Source of the DNA: Cuniculiplasma divulgatum | Lineage (GTDB): Archaea > Thermoplasmatota > Thermoplasmata > Thermoplasmatales > Thermoplasmataceae | NCBI GenBank assembly: GCA_031200235.1 | Contig: CP133595.1 | Span: 1,884,877 to 1,948,876, forward strand | Reading direction: 5' to 3' | Length of the DNA stretch: 64,000 bases | Shown here: positions 55,837 through 64,000 of the stretch, in pieces | How positions within the stretch are numbered: position 1 is the first letter of the stretch | How the letters are laid out: each line of letters starts with the position of its first letter | The notes under the pieces: generated by a model | Databases searched by the model: none | Told to the model about the DNA's origin: nothing | What the model saw: the letters and a program-made list of their open reading frames with translations, nothing else | Translations under genes and position numbers: made by a program

Positions 55837-57298
55837 TTTTACGCCTCCTTCTGTATACATACATGGAAAATCCTGCAAGTGCAATCTCAAGTAGTGCCAG
55901 AAGTGAGTAATAGAGAGAACTTTCGTCAAAGGGAGTGAAGCCAGAATTTACCTTGTTGTAAATGCCTGAATCAAGGGAGGAGAGATTCAGGTGTGACGAT
56001 CCGTTCCGGGAATATGGAAGATTACCAAATGGAATCTGCGGAATCATTGGAAATATCCGGGAAAAGTTGAAGCCAGAAGTGTCAGTAACGGGACTGAAAT
56101 GAATTGAAGCTGGCACCGGGAACCCTGATGATGCGTTAAACAGAACTGGATTCCTTGTGATATATTCTCCGCTGTTTGTCCTACTGAAATAGAAGAAATC
56201 AATTGGTATATTGGATACAGAGACCAGCTGGTTCAGTGCCGGAAGATTCCAGTTGTAGTCTATGAATGCCAGCAATGAAGTGTGTGTCATTTCAGTAGAG
56301 GAAATGTAGTCCTCCTTAGCAAACGGAGAGATAACAATGAGCGGTATCCGGAAACCAAGCTGCACACCATCCAGCACAGGAGGCGCTACCTGATCGTAAT
56401 AACCGCCGAACTCGTCATAGGTTATGAAAATGGCTGTGGAATTCCACAGAGGACTTTTCTCGATGCTGTCAACAACATAAAGAAGCCATTCCTCTCCATT
56501 CAGGATATTGTCAGGTGGACCCTGGCTATCACCTGTGCCCTGCGAGAAGAGATAGCTCACTGATGGCAGTGTGCCATTTGCAGATTCATTGAGAAACTGA
56601 TCCCAGCTCTTCAGGTGACTGGAGTATGCTTCGTGGCCGTAGAGGTATTCCCAATCTGGGAAAGCAGAACGCGTATTGTTGATATAGAATCCCCATGATA
56701 CATTGTACGCAGACAGTTCTCCAAATATGGACTGGGATATTGGCACATACGGTGGTGGACCGTAGTCATTGAAAACCGGCGAGTATCCGGCAAGGTAATA
56801 CAGGTGATTTGGCGAGCTTTCCGAAATTTGCGGTGCATAATAGTTATCGGCAACGCCGTACTGTTCTGCAAAATCCCATTCTGGGGCCATCTGCGCCGCA
56901 CCGTAATAGGTAAGGGACTGCGGACCGCTCCCGTTCAGGAAACCATTCATTTTCCCATGATTCCAGTCGATGTGATACTGTACATAGCCCTCATTTGGAT
57001 CTTTCGTTGTGAATACCCCTGCCGGTATCTCACTCAGTTTATGGAGAAGAGTCCTGTTGCCCAGCAGATTCAACGGAGTACTCAGGTTTGCCGAAAGGCT
57101 GGAATTCCGGGAATACCGGTCATATGGGTATATTCCGAAAAGGTTGTCGAAGCTGTGATTTTCCAGGAAAATGTTGATGACATGCTTTATGGGTGTCATG
57201 GTTCCAGATGGCTGTGATCCGGCCTGAGCAGAAACCACAGGCATAAACATCACCACAACAATGGCAATGGTGACAATTACCGCAATGTATCTCTTCAC
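55826..57298 (-). CDS. Secreted, membrane-anchored phosphoesterase (acid phosphatase/phospholipase C family)
   Basis: This 490-residue protein has an N-terminal signal peptide (residues about 5-24, ending VVSAQA) and a C-terminal membrane helix with a basic tail (YVYRRRRKNGR), so it is held on the outside of the cell. The middle belongs to the PF04185 phosphoesterase family: KHVINIFLENHSFDNLFG with the metal-binding Glu-Asn, then YDEFGGYYDQVAPP and later RIPLIVISPFAK and THTSLLAFI. Relatives include AcpA and phospholipase C. It probably releases phosphate from phosphoesters in acidic surroundings. Confidence 0.85.
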   Translation of the reverse strand: MKRYIAVIVTIAIVVVMFMPVVSAQAGSQPSGTMTPIKHVINIFLENHSFDNLFGIYPYDRYSRNSSLSANLSTPLNLLGNRTLLHKLSEIPAGVFTTKDPNEGYVQYHIDWNHGKMNGFLNGSGPQSLTYYGAAQMAPEWDFAEQYGVADNYYAPQISESSPNHLYYLAGYSPVFNDYGPPPYVPISQSIFGELSAYNVSWGFYINNTRSAFPDWEYLYGHEAYSSHLKSWDQFLNESANGTLPSVSYLFSQGTGDSQGPPDNILNGEEWLLYVVDSIEKSPLWNSTAIFITYDEFGGYYDQVAPPVLDGVQLGFRIPLIVISPFAKEDYISSTEMTHTSLLAFIDYNWNLPALNQLVSVSNIPIDFFYFSRTNSGEYITRNPVLFNASSGFPVPASIHFSPVTDTSGFNFSRIFPMIPQIPFGNLPYSRNGSSHLNLSSLDSGIYNKVNSGFTPFDESSLYYSLLALLEIALAGFSMYVYRRRRKNGR

Positions 57299-57476
57299 TG
57301 TCAGTGTTAAATCCCAGGATGATTATTTATTTTTGCAGGATTGAGTTGAGTATTATGATGGAAACATATTCTGCCAATGGAATGTGCGGACGTACAGAAA
57401 TCCACCAGATTGCCCTGACCCAGAATTACCAGAAGGGTTTATATTCCCTGCAGTATCCGAGGAAAGAAGCGAAGCA

Positions 57477-58466
57477 ATGATCCCGTTTGTAAATGCACTG
57501 AATAAGAAGCCTCTTATCTTTTCCGTTGTTCCACTGAGGGATACAAGGACTGGAGAGAAGGCACATGATGAGCGGATATTGAGAAATCTCGATGCAAGGA
57601 TCAAGGAATTTTCTGATGCGTTGAAAGGAAAGAAGCGTCTGAACGCTGTGAGCGTCCCAGAACTTGTTGAGGAAAACCATGAAGGGCGTCCCAGATACAA
57701 CAGCGTTTATACAAGGAAACTTTCCAGTGGAATTGCCAGTAGCCTAGACATAGATGCAATTGTCAACAAGGTTGTTGTGCATCTTGAAAGCTATTCCGAA
57801 CTCTCAGGGTGGATCCAGGAGACATATTCCCTTGGAATCAAGAACATGGTACTGGTTGGGGGGAACACAAGGCATCACAGATACCCTGGTCCCGCTGTGT
57901 CGGAGGCCAATGTTGCAGCGAAGCACGTTGCAACAATCAGCGGTCTGGATGACCTTACCATTGGAAATATCTGCCTTCCTGAACGGAGAAACGAGGCGAG
58001 AACAATGCTCTACAAGACCATGACTGGTGCGAGGTTCTTTACCACGCAGATGCTTTTTGACAGCCAGAGAATAATTGAGCTTCTGCGGGAATACACTATG
58101 CTCTGCAGTGAGGCTGGAGTAGAACCCGCAACAGTTCTACTGAGTTTCGCCCCATTGAGAAGCGTATCAGATCTTAATTTTTTGGATTTCCTGGGAGTTG
58201 ATCTCCCCACAGGACCCAGGGAATATATCCTTGATTCGGGTATTCCATCGGAAGCACCGGAAAGGTCTATCCTCAATGCAGTTTCAATCTATTCTGACGT
58301 GGCAGATTCACTTGAAGGTCTGGATAATTCCGTTCAAGTCGGCGTGAACATAGAACAGCTGACCAAGACAAATCTTCCATATTCACTGAGGCTTCTGGAT
58401 CGGTTCCAGGAGATAATCGACATGAAGGGAGCTGAACTAAGGGAAGTACTGGACAGAAAGCTATAA
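57477..58466 (+). CDS. Methylenetetrahydrofolate reductase-like TIM-barrel protein
   Basis: This 329-residue protein starts IPFVNALNKKPLIFSVVPLRDTR, has TIM-barrel repeats, and carries GARFFTTQMLFDSQRIIELL then LLSFAPLRSVSDLNFLDFLGVD, corresponding to MetF-like FAD enzymes. I start it at 57477 because a box TTTATATT (57437-57444) about 36 bases upstream would otherwise lie inside the gene. MetF reduces methylene- to methyl-tetrahydrofolate; many archaeal relatives use tetrahydromethanopterin or an unknown substrate. The family call is moderate because key FAD residues were not verified. Confidence 0.6.
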   Translation: MIPFVNALNKKPLIFSVVPLRDTRTGEKAHDERILRNLDARIKEFSDALKGKKRLNAVSVPELVEENHEGRPRYNSVYTRKLSSGIASSLDIDAIVNKVVVHLESYSELSGWIQETYSLGIKNMVLVGGNTRHHRYPGPAVSEANVAAKHVATISGLDDLTIGNICLPERRNEARTMLYKTMTGARFFTTQMLFDSQRIIELLREYTMLCSEAGVEPATVLLSFAPLRSVSDLNFLDFLGVDLPTGPREYILDSGIPSEAPERSILNAVSIYSDVADSLEGLDNSVQVGVNIEQLTKTNLPYSLRLLDRFQEIIDMKGAELREVLDRKL

Positions 58467-58496
58467 ACCATTATCCCAGAGGTTGGTTAGCCGGGA

Positions 58497-58764
58497 TCAG
58501 ACAATCCTGCTGATCCTTGACATCTTAACCTTGATGTTTTCAAGCACTGAATGGGCACCTTTTCCCAGTTTAAGTATGCTTACACTGGAGTCATTTATGT
58601 CCATGGAGAAGCCAAGTTTTTCAGTGAGTACAGAAGCCCTGTGAAGAAACTTAAGTTGGCGCGCAGAACGAGGAATAACCTTCAGGATGTGCTTTATCTC
58701 ATCCTCATTGAGCAGCCGTAGTGATATATGATTATTCGCTGTTTTGGGGACTCTCCGCCCCCAT
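58497..58764 (-). pseudogene. Small gene fragment with a probable one-base frameshift
   Basis: The minus strand encodes ISLRLLNEDEIKHILKVIP and on to GFSMDINDSSVSILKLGKG and ISRIV before TGA at 58497. The codon use is ordinary, and the order of hydrophobic and charged residues looks like a real protein of about 90 residues. That frame has no start codon. An ATG at 58764 begins MGAESPQNSE in a frame one base off, ending just where the other frame continues. A single indel near 58733 joins them. The family is not recognised. It converges with the MTHFR-like gene. Confidence 0.5.
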
Positions 58765-59880
58765 ATCCCTAAGTCGCTTTCTCAGATATATGGAAGATAA
58801 GCGAGAACCATCTAGCTTTTCCGTGAAAGGCCATTAGTATCATGTAAGGAAATGAAACTGTGGAACGTTCATATGGAAACAGCTTGATGAAAATAGGGCT
58901 AATATCAGAAAAGGTTCTAACCATGAAGCTCCATACATCAGATCGGATTACGGGGTTTATGGGATAGAGAAACCGCTTGTTCCTGTGTATGGGGTTTTGC
59001 TGGCGTAAATCCCGTAATTGGAAGACACCCGGAATCTGGACAGAAAGGAGACATGTTAATGGAAATGATGTGTAAGGATCGTAAAGTCTGAACAGAAACT
59101 TCTCTGGAGGAGTGGAAAGAATGCAGGCAAAGACACGTTGATTAAATGATTGGACGTTCGTCATAAGGGATGGTGGAATGAAATTCACGAACAAGGTTCA
59201 CAACGCTGTTCAATTCGCCATCTCGCTCATACGGCTGTTCGAAGGGTATTTAAGCATTTTATTACCACTCCGCTCTCTATGTTCATTGTGTCAAGTATGC
59301 TGAAGGCTTCCAGATCATAGTGCTGATGTCATCATCGGCCCTGTCTCTTTGACCTTGAATGAAACCTGTTTCCCGGTTTCAATGTTGAACCAAAACGCTT
59401 TCCGACATCGAGATTTATTAAGTTACAGGGTAGCGTAGATGATGTCCTGCGTCATCTTATTGTGTCTCGAAATGTGTTTCGGAAATGATATTTAACAGAG
59501 AGTGCTACAGATCTGCTTCACGAAGTCCCATGGAACGCTCCACGATCTCAGGTAACTCTCATGCAGGCCTTTCCTCACGAGAAATGGAACATGACAAGGT
59601 TTCCTGAAGACCACCGACGTTCCGGAACACTTGAATCCAGCGAGATTTTTTGCAATATCCTTTCAAAATACCTGAGTTATACTGAATCCTGAATGGCGCA
59701 AATTGTCAAAACATGTTCTGCCATTGGCTCACTTGCAGTCCTTTTATGAAAGGATGAACCAGTGTCGACCCGAATACCGGTTCAGAGGTATTACACAATA
59801 TCTTTGTTTTTTTGTCAGGCCATTTTCAAGCTCCAAGGCCCATCAAAGTTCGTGGAACTTAAAAGGCATCCTTTCAATAA
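58765..59880. other. Decayed region, possible transposase debris
   Basis: No intact gene was found over 1.1 kb. The + strand has several short frames with fairly protein-like sequence broken by stops, such as KFTNKVHNAVQFAISLIRLF from about 59177 and MNQCRPEYRFRGITQY near 59752. This suggests an old mobile element that I cannot identify. The region separates the 58.5-kb genes from the thiamin operon. Confidence 0.35.
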
Positions 59881-59882
59881 TC

Positions 59883-59890
59883 TTTAAATA
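59883..59890 (+). promoter_or_regulatory. TATA box of the thiamin operon
   Basis: The box TTTAAATA lies about 25 bases before the first bases of the riboswitch. Transcription would then begin right at the start of the RNA structure. Confidence 0.65.
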
Positions 59891-59910
59891 TTGAATTTAA
59901 ATAAAAGGAT

Positions 59911-59996
59911 ACTAGGGGAGCTTCTGCTGAAGCTGAGAGGACCTTGCGGTCGACCCTTGGAACCTGATCCAGGTAATGCTGGCGGAGGGATGTTGA
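59911..59996 (+). ncRNA. TPP riboswitch (THI element)
   Basis: All conserved parts of the thiamin-pyrophosphate aptamer occur in order. GGGG (59915) is followed by a hairpin CTTC-TGCT-GAAG, CTGAGA (59933-59938), a hairpin GACC-TTGC-GGTC, ACCCTT (59953-59958), GAACCTGATC (59960-59969), GTAATGCTGGCGGAGGGA (59973-59990). The GCTGGCG part pairs with the preceding CCAGG side as in other TPP aptamers. It lies 100 bases before the GTG of an MFS gene in a thiamin operon. Such elements precede transporter genes in Thermoplasma. Ligand binding should lower expression. Confidence 0.92.
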
Positions 59997-60096
59997 TGTG
60001 TATCTTATATTTGGGACTTGAAATCGCTTTATATAGCAGCTTTGCAAGCTATGGAAATGTTTTTTGTTCTTGGATGTTCTGTGAGGGGACTTTGCG

Positions 60097-61335
60097 GTGA
60101 TAAACGATCTTAATTCCGTCGACCCAGCTCTGTTCCATAATTACGGCGATCTCAGGAAGGCCCTTGATGGGATGGCTTGGACCAGAACTCATTCACTTAT
60201 GCTTGTTACAATGGTCACGAGCTTCTTTGTCTGGGGTATTTTACTTGTAGTTGCCCCACTAATAACTGAGTGGCCAGTAGTTCCCCGGGATTACACAAGT
60301 TACATTCTTCTGGCATCTCCAGCTGGCCTCCTGATTGGGAACTTACTTATGGGATTCCTTGCAGATAGGTTTGGCAGGAGGAATATCTTCATGGCAACCA
60401 TGCTGATTGGGGCTATTGGAATATCCGGGATCATCTTCTCCGCTAACGCTGTCCAGATCATCATATCAATTATTCTGGCCGAAATGGGATTCGGCGGTGA
60501 AGAAACCGTGTCACTGGTATTCATGGCAGAACTCTTCCCTGCAAGGTATCGCGGAAAGGTACTGATCCTTGTGTCAAACTCTGCAAACATCGGTGTGGCA
60601 GTCCTTTCAGGGGTATTTCTCTTGACTCCTGCCAATATTTACCTCCAGAAGCTTCTTTTCGGGATAATGGCGGTTGCTGGGCTTCTCATAGCCATTTACG
60701 CCAGAGTGAGGATACCGGAGAGCATCAGATGGAAGTATGTTTCCCGGTCAGTTGCAGCCATACCAAAAATCGATTCAAGGGGGATACTGAAATTCCTTGT
60801 CCTGCTCTCGTTCGCCATAACAATCGTTCTCACTTTCGCGCTGGTGACTTTTGTCATGGGACCATACAGATTCCCTATGTACGTTAGCTTGATAGCATTT
60901 TCATCAGGCCTGGGGACGTCAGCAACAGGTATTCTCGCAATTTTCTTAATTGATATGGTATCTAGGAAACTTCTTGCACTTTTTGCATACACAGGAGGAT
61001 TCTTGTCTATGACGCTCTTCATACCCTACCTGTTCTTCTCATCCTCCCTGATACTTTTTGTTGTGCTGGTACTTATCAATTCGTTCTTCAGTGAACTGGG
61101 CTGGGCTTCCCGGGAACTCCTGCAGCCTGAACTTTTCGACACCGGATGGCGCGGCAGAGGCATCGCTTCCGTCCGCGGGATAGCTTACGGTCTGTATATC
61201 GCCTCGCTCTTTCTGCTGGTTAACTTTTCAACCTTGAATTACATGATATTTGCAACCATGATGTGGTCAATAGGGTTTATCGGCTCCGTTGTATGGTTCA
61301 TCAAGGGAAACGAAACAGGGAGGGCAAGCCTGTGA
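60097..61335 (+). CDS. Riboswitch-controlled MFS transporter, probable thiamin or HMP uptake
   Basis: This is a 412-residue, 12-helix major facilitator with the [13 protein letters not shown] motif between helices 2 and 3. It starts with GTG at 60097, eight bases after GAGGGG. A TPP riboswitch controls it, and it is co-transcribed with thiD, a thiL-like gene and thiE, so it most likely imports thiamin or its pyrimidine part. Related Thermoplasma MFS proteins were proposed as thiamin-related transporters on the same grounds. Substrate choice is inferred only from context. Confidence 0.8.
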   Translation: MINDLNSVDPALFHNYGDLRKALDGMAWTRTHSLMLVTMVTSFFVWGILLVVAPLITEWPVVPRDYTSYILLASPAGLLIGNLLMGFLADRFGRRNIFMATMLIGAIGISGIIFSANAVQIIISIILAEMGFGGEETVSLVFMAELFPARYRGKVLILVSNSANIGVAVLSGVFLLTPANIYLQKLLFGIMAVAGLLIAIYARVRIPESIRWKYVSRSVAAIPKIDSRGILKFLVLLSFAITIVLTFALVTFVMGPYRFPMYVSLIAFSSGLGTSATGILAIFLIDMVSRKLLALFAYTGGFLSMTLFIPYLFFSSSLILFVVLVLINSFFSELGWASRELLQPELFDTGWRGRGIASVRGIAYGLYIASLFLLVNFSTLNYMIFATMMWSIGFIGSVVWFIKGNETGRASL

Positions 61336-62141
61336 TGAAAAGAGGACTTCCGGTAGTACTTACGGTAGCAGGCTCAGATTCCGGCGGAGGTGCCGGAGTA
61401 CAGGCTGACCTGAAAACCATGACCGCACTTGGAGTATTTGGAACAACCGCTATCACCGCAGTTACCGCTCAGAATTCTGTTGAGGTATCAGGAATTTTTC
61501 CAATGAATCCAGATTTCGTGGAAAAGCAGATGGATGCTGTCCTTTCCGACATGGGGGCTGATGCTGCCAAGACCGGCATGCTCTATTCCGGTGAGATAAT
61601 AGATGCCGTATGTTCAAAATTCACCGAATACTCAGTAAAAAACGTGATAATAGACCCCGTTATGATGTCAAAGACAGGTGCGAGACTCCTGAATGAGAAC
61701 GCCGTGGAGTCTCTTAAATCGAAACTTCTGGGAATTGCGTATCTCGTCACACCGAACATACCTGAAGCCGAGATGCTTTCCGGTTTGAGCATATCACGAG
61801 GAGACCATGCAAAAAAGGCTGCTGAGAAAATATTTGCGGATACGGGCTGCAGGGTCCTGATCAAGGGAGGGCATTCCACCGGGAGATACGTGAAAGATAT
61901 CCTCTACGACGGTTCACGTTTCATGGAATTCGTGAAACTGAGGATAAATACAAAGAACACACACGGAACCGGAGACACTTACTCTTCCGCCATTGCCTCA
62001 TTCCTTGCACTGGGCAATGATCTCGCGTCTTCCGTTACCATGGCGAGAGAATATCTCCAGGGTGCTATCATTAACTCAGTGATCATGGGAAAGGGATTCG
62101 GTTCCCTGTATCATGGGTGGAGGAATAAAAATGGCAAATGA
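61335..62141 (+). CDS. thiD: Hydroxymethylpyrimidine/phosphomethylpyrimidine kinase
   Basis: This 268-residue ribokinase-like enzyme phosphorylates HMP and HMP-P in thiamin synthesis. [21 protein letters not shown] (residues about 8-28) is the ThiD signature, with QNSVEVSG and [13 protein letters not shown] following. The C-terminal anion-hole motif reads [12 protein letters not shown], where bacterial ThiD usually has GTGC. There is no fused ThiN domain, unlike many archaeal ThiD proteins, and a separate ThiE is encoded downstream. Its ATG overlaps the transporter stop (TGATG). Confidence 0.9.
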   Translation: MKRGLPVVLTVAGSDSGGGAGVQADLKTMTALGVFGTTAITAVTAQNSVEVSGIFPMNPDFVEKQMDAVLSDMGADAAKTGMLYSGEIIDAVCSKFTEYSVKNVIIDPVMMSKTGARLLNENAVESLKSKLLGIAYLVTPNIPEAEMLSGLSISRGDHAKKAAEKIFADTGCRVLIKGGHSTGRYVKDILYDGSRFMEFVKLRINTKNTHGTGDTYSSAIASFLALGNDLASSVTMAREYLQGAIINSVIMGKGFGSLYHGWRNKNGK

Positions 62142-63186
62142 AGCTGGAAAAATAACCAAGGCTTACTTCGAAAAATACATACTGCCGAAAACCGGAGCAA
62201 AGAGAAACGAGGTCATAGTGCCGCCAAAAAGCGGCGTGGACACGGGAGTGATAAGAATTGCTCCGGGAAGAGTAATGGCCGTGACTACGGACCCATTCTC
62301 CATACATCCGTCTCTTGGATGGCATAAAGCCGCCTGGTTTGCATTTCATATCATAGCTTCCGATCTGTGTACATCCGGCCTTCCACCGGAGTACCTGAGC
62401 GTGGACCTGAACCTGCCTGTTTCCATTAAGGACATGGAAATAAAAAAAATGTGGGACACAGTGCATGAGGAATGCAGGAAATACGGAGTTGCTGTCGTCA
62501 CAGGACATACTGCCAGATATGAAGGAACGAACTACCCTATGGTTGGAGGTGCCACAATGATAGGAACAGGGAATGAGGATGAATACATAACTTCTGCAAT
62601 GTCGAGACCCGGTGATGCCGTCATAATAACCAAAACAGTGGCAATACAGGCAGCAGCCATGCTTACTGCAATTTTCCCTCAGTACATTGAGAAAGAACTC
62701 GGTACTGGCGATTTCAAGAAACTGGATTCCATGTTCTACAGTATGACTACAGTAGATGAGTCTATGGAGGCGGCGAAATTCGGGCTTAGAAGCAGAGGCA
62801 TAACATCCATGCATGATGCCACGGAGGGGGGCGTTCTTGGTGCTCTCTACGAGATAGCGGATGCCTCAGGAAACGGGATTCTCATTGAGAAGGAGAAGCT
62901 GCCCCTGTGGCCGGAGGTCTCCAGGGTATCAGAACTGTTCGGGATCAATCCATACAGATCAATAAGTGAAGGCACTCTCCTGATGACTGTTGTACCCGAT
63001 AAGGCGGATGCTTTCGTAAAAAGGCTGAAGGCGAAGGGTACAGAAAGCGTAATTGCAGGATACATGAAAGAGGAGAATTTTGGAAAAAAAATTGAGGATT
63101 CCGGTATGCTGAAAGATATTGAACCACCAGGGCATGATGACTACTGGAAAGCGATAAATTATGGAGTTTCCAGGAGACTTAAATGA
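62131..63186 (+). CDS. PurM/HypE-like ATP-binding protein, candidate thiamin-monophosphate kinase
   Basis: This 351-residue protein of the AIR-synthase-like superfamily (ThiL, HypE, PurM, SelD) has N-terminal VPPKSGVDTGVIRI and AVTTDPFSIHPS, the middle HIIASDLCTSG motif and MHDATEGGVLGALYEIA in the ATP-binding half. I start it at 62131, after GGAGG inside thiD. Its place between thiD and thiE suggests that it does the ThiL step, thiamin monophosphate to diphosphate. By sequence it is nearer HypE-type proteins, and the classical ThiL GDDAA motif is not kept. Confidence 0.7.
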   Translation: MANEAGKITKAYFEKYILPKTGAKRNEVIVPPKSGVDTGVIRIAPGRVMAVTTDPFSIHPSLGWHKAAWFAFHIIASDLCTSGLPPEYLSVDLNLPVSIKDMEIKKMWDTVHEECRKYGVAVVTGHTARYEGTNYPMVGGATMIGTGNEDEYITSAMSRPGDAVIITKTVAIQAAAMLTAIFPQYIEKELGTGDFKKLDSMFYSMTTVDESMEAAKFGLRSRGITSMHDATEGGVLGALYEIADASGNGILIEKEKLPLWPEVSRVSELFGINPYRSISEGTLLMTVVPDKADAFVKRLKAKGTESVIAGYMKEENFGKKIEDSGMLKDIEPPGHDDYWKAINYGVSRRLK

Positions 63187-63818
63187 AACTTCAGGGACTT
63201 TACCTTCTTACGCCGGACTATTACGGCGAGGGATTCTTCAAGAAACTTCAGCTAGCGCTTGATGCCGGCATAGACTTGCTACAGTACAGAGACAAGAACA
63301 ATCCCTACAGCGTGAAGCTTGAGGTTTCCCGGAGAATCAGGCGCATCACTCTTGATTATGACGTCCCCCTCATAGTAGACGATGATCCGATACTGGCTGG
63401 CGAATGCTATGCAGATGGTGTCCATGTCGGCAAGGATGACCCTTCCATAGCCGAGGTCAGGGACATTCTGGGAGACGTTATAATAGGGTACTCCACCTAT
63501 GGCGATGTGCATCGCGCCCTGCAGGGTCAGAAAGACGGCGCTTCATATGTTGCTTTCGGTTCATTCTTCCCGACAACGTCAAAGGATGGGGCAGAGCTGT
63601 GTGATATTAGGGTTCTTGAGGAGGCAAAGAAAATCCTGAATATCCCCATATTTGCCATTGGCGGCATAAATGAGCATAACGTCGGGCGGATTATGCAGTA
63701 CGGCATCAGCGGCGTTGCAGTCATCTCAAGCATTTTCTCGTCAGCTGATCCTTTCAGCGCGTGCAGGAAACTTCGAAGCGAGATAGAGAAATTCATCGTT
63801 TCGGGATTCAAATGCTGA
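63183..63818 (+). CDS. thiE: Thiamin-phosphate synthase
   Basis: This 211-residue TIM-barrel enzyme joins HMP pyrophosphate and thiazole phosphate to make thiamin monophosphate. Landmarks are LLQYRDKN, LIVDDDPILAGECYADGVHVGKDD, GYSTYGDVHRAL, YVAFGSFFPTTSKDG and IFAIGGINEHNV. The pyrophosphate-binding T(S)K and the GG loop are present. The ATG overlaps the stop of the previous gene (ATGA). It completes a salvage operon lacking thiazole kinase in the window. Confidence 0.92.
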   Translation: MKLQGLYLLTPDYYGEGFFKKLQLALDAGIDLLQYRDKNNPYSVKLEVSRRIRRITLDYDVPLIVDDDPILAGECYADGVHVGKDDPSIAEVRDILGDVIIGYSTYGDVHRALQGQKDGASYVAFGSFFPTTSKDGAELCDIRVLEEAKKILNIPIFAIGGINEHNVGRIMQYGISGVAVISSIFSSADPFSACRKLRSEIEKFIVSGFKC

Positions 63819-63904
63819 AGGGAAAAAGATAAGGGTAATAAACACTGGAGTAAACTGAAGAGTTAGGCAGGAAAATAATGCAAGTATAAAACACCATATT
63901 GGAC

Positions 63905-64000
63905 GTGTTTGAATATCCTCAATTCACTTGGTGTGAGGCTGAGGTGTTTCATGCTTTATCAGGCAGAAGGATGACGGCAGAAGAACTCTCCGTTAAAACT
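63905..64000 (+). CDS. Start of a gene running off the window, possible HTH protein
   Basis: A frame stays open to the window end from GTG at 63905, or TTG at 63899. The first residues are VFEYPQFTWCEAEVFHALSG, then RRMTAEELSVKT. An alternating hydrophobic pattern followed by TAEELSVKT resembles the start of a winged-helix domain, such as TrmB/MarR-like regulators. Only 32 to 34 codons are seen, so this is tentative. Confidence 0.35.
   Translation, partial: MFEYPQFTWCEAEVFHALSGRRMTAEELSVKT

Noticed and set aside
59891-60100. 69-residue open frame over the riboswitch
   Set aside because: It coincides with the TPP aptamer, whose base pairing fully explains the sequence.
1-64000. CRISPR arrays, rRNA and tRNA genes
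   Set aside because: No regularly spaced repeats, no rRNA-like conserved stretches and no tRNA T-loop/acceptor combination were seen on reading both strands.

Overview
The window looks like chromosomal DNA of an archaeon, most probably of the order Thermoplasmatales. The support is indirect. Many genes have an archaeal TATA box 24-35 bases before the start codon, several so close that the mRNA must be leaderless. Transport is dominated by dipeptide-type ABC systems and MFS permeases. Secreted proteins have archaeal-style N- and C-terminal anchors. A thiamin-pyrophosphate riboswitch sits before an MFS gene, an arrangement described for Thermoplasma. No rRNA, tRNA or CRISPR array was recognised.

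Layout. 1-136: frameshifted remnant of an IstB-like ATPase. 0.4-10.9 kb: a peptide/amino-acid island with a dipeptide ABC transporter in two gene blocks, a saccharopine-dehydrogenase-like protein and two class III aminotransferases. 10.9-13.3 kb: a decayed IS605-like element and two members of a small-protein family. 13.3-19.0 kb: an aldehyde dehydrogenase, then a bacterial-type XPB helicase with a partner carrying the same accessory domain. 19.1-20.5 kb: an AbiE toxin-antitoxin pair whose toxin is broken. 20.6-22.2 kb: two tandem secreted TasA/camelysin-like proteins. 22.7-28.7 kb: a pRiA4b-ORF3-like protein, an MFS gene split by one stop codon, a second IS605-like end pair, two more members of the small-protein family, a winged-helix regulator and a duplicated secreted protein.

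28.9-45.3 kb: an M20 peptidase with an LD-carboxypeptidase, a LysR regulator, an enolase-superfamily dehydratase diverging from an MFS/beta-decarboxylating dehydrogenase/cyclase operon, a second dipeptide ABC operon with fused ATPases, an HTH regulator and a glucose-dehydrogenase-like enzyme. 45.4-58.5 kb: a PLP decarboxylase with a sugar kinase, an MFS/phosphatase pair, then an aldehyde dehydrogenase, a benzoylformate-decarboxylase-like enzyme and a D-2-hydroxyacid dehydrogenase that resemble a mandelate-type pathway, then a secreted phosphoesterase and an MTHFR-like protein. 58.5-59.9 kb is decayed. 59.9-63.8 kb is a thiamin salvage operon: TPP riboswitch, MFS transporter, ThiD, a ThiL/HypE-like protein and ThiE, with overlapping genes.

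Overall the segment is devoted to uptake and breakdown of peptides, amino acids and small organic acids, as expected of a heterotrophic scavenger. It is mixed with decaying mobile DNA and interrupted genes.
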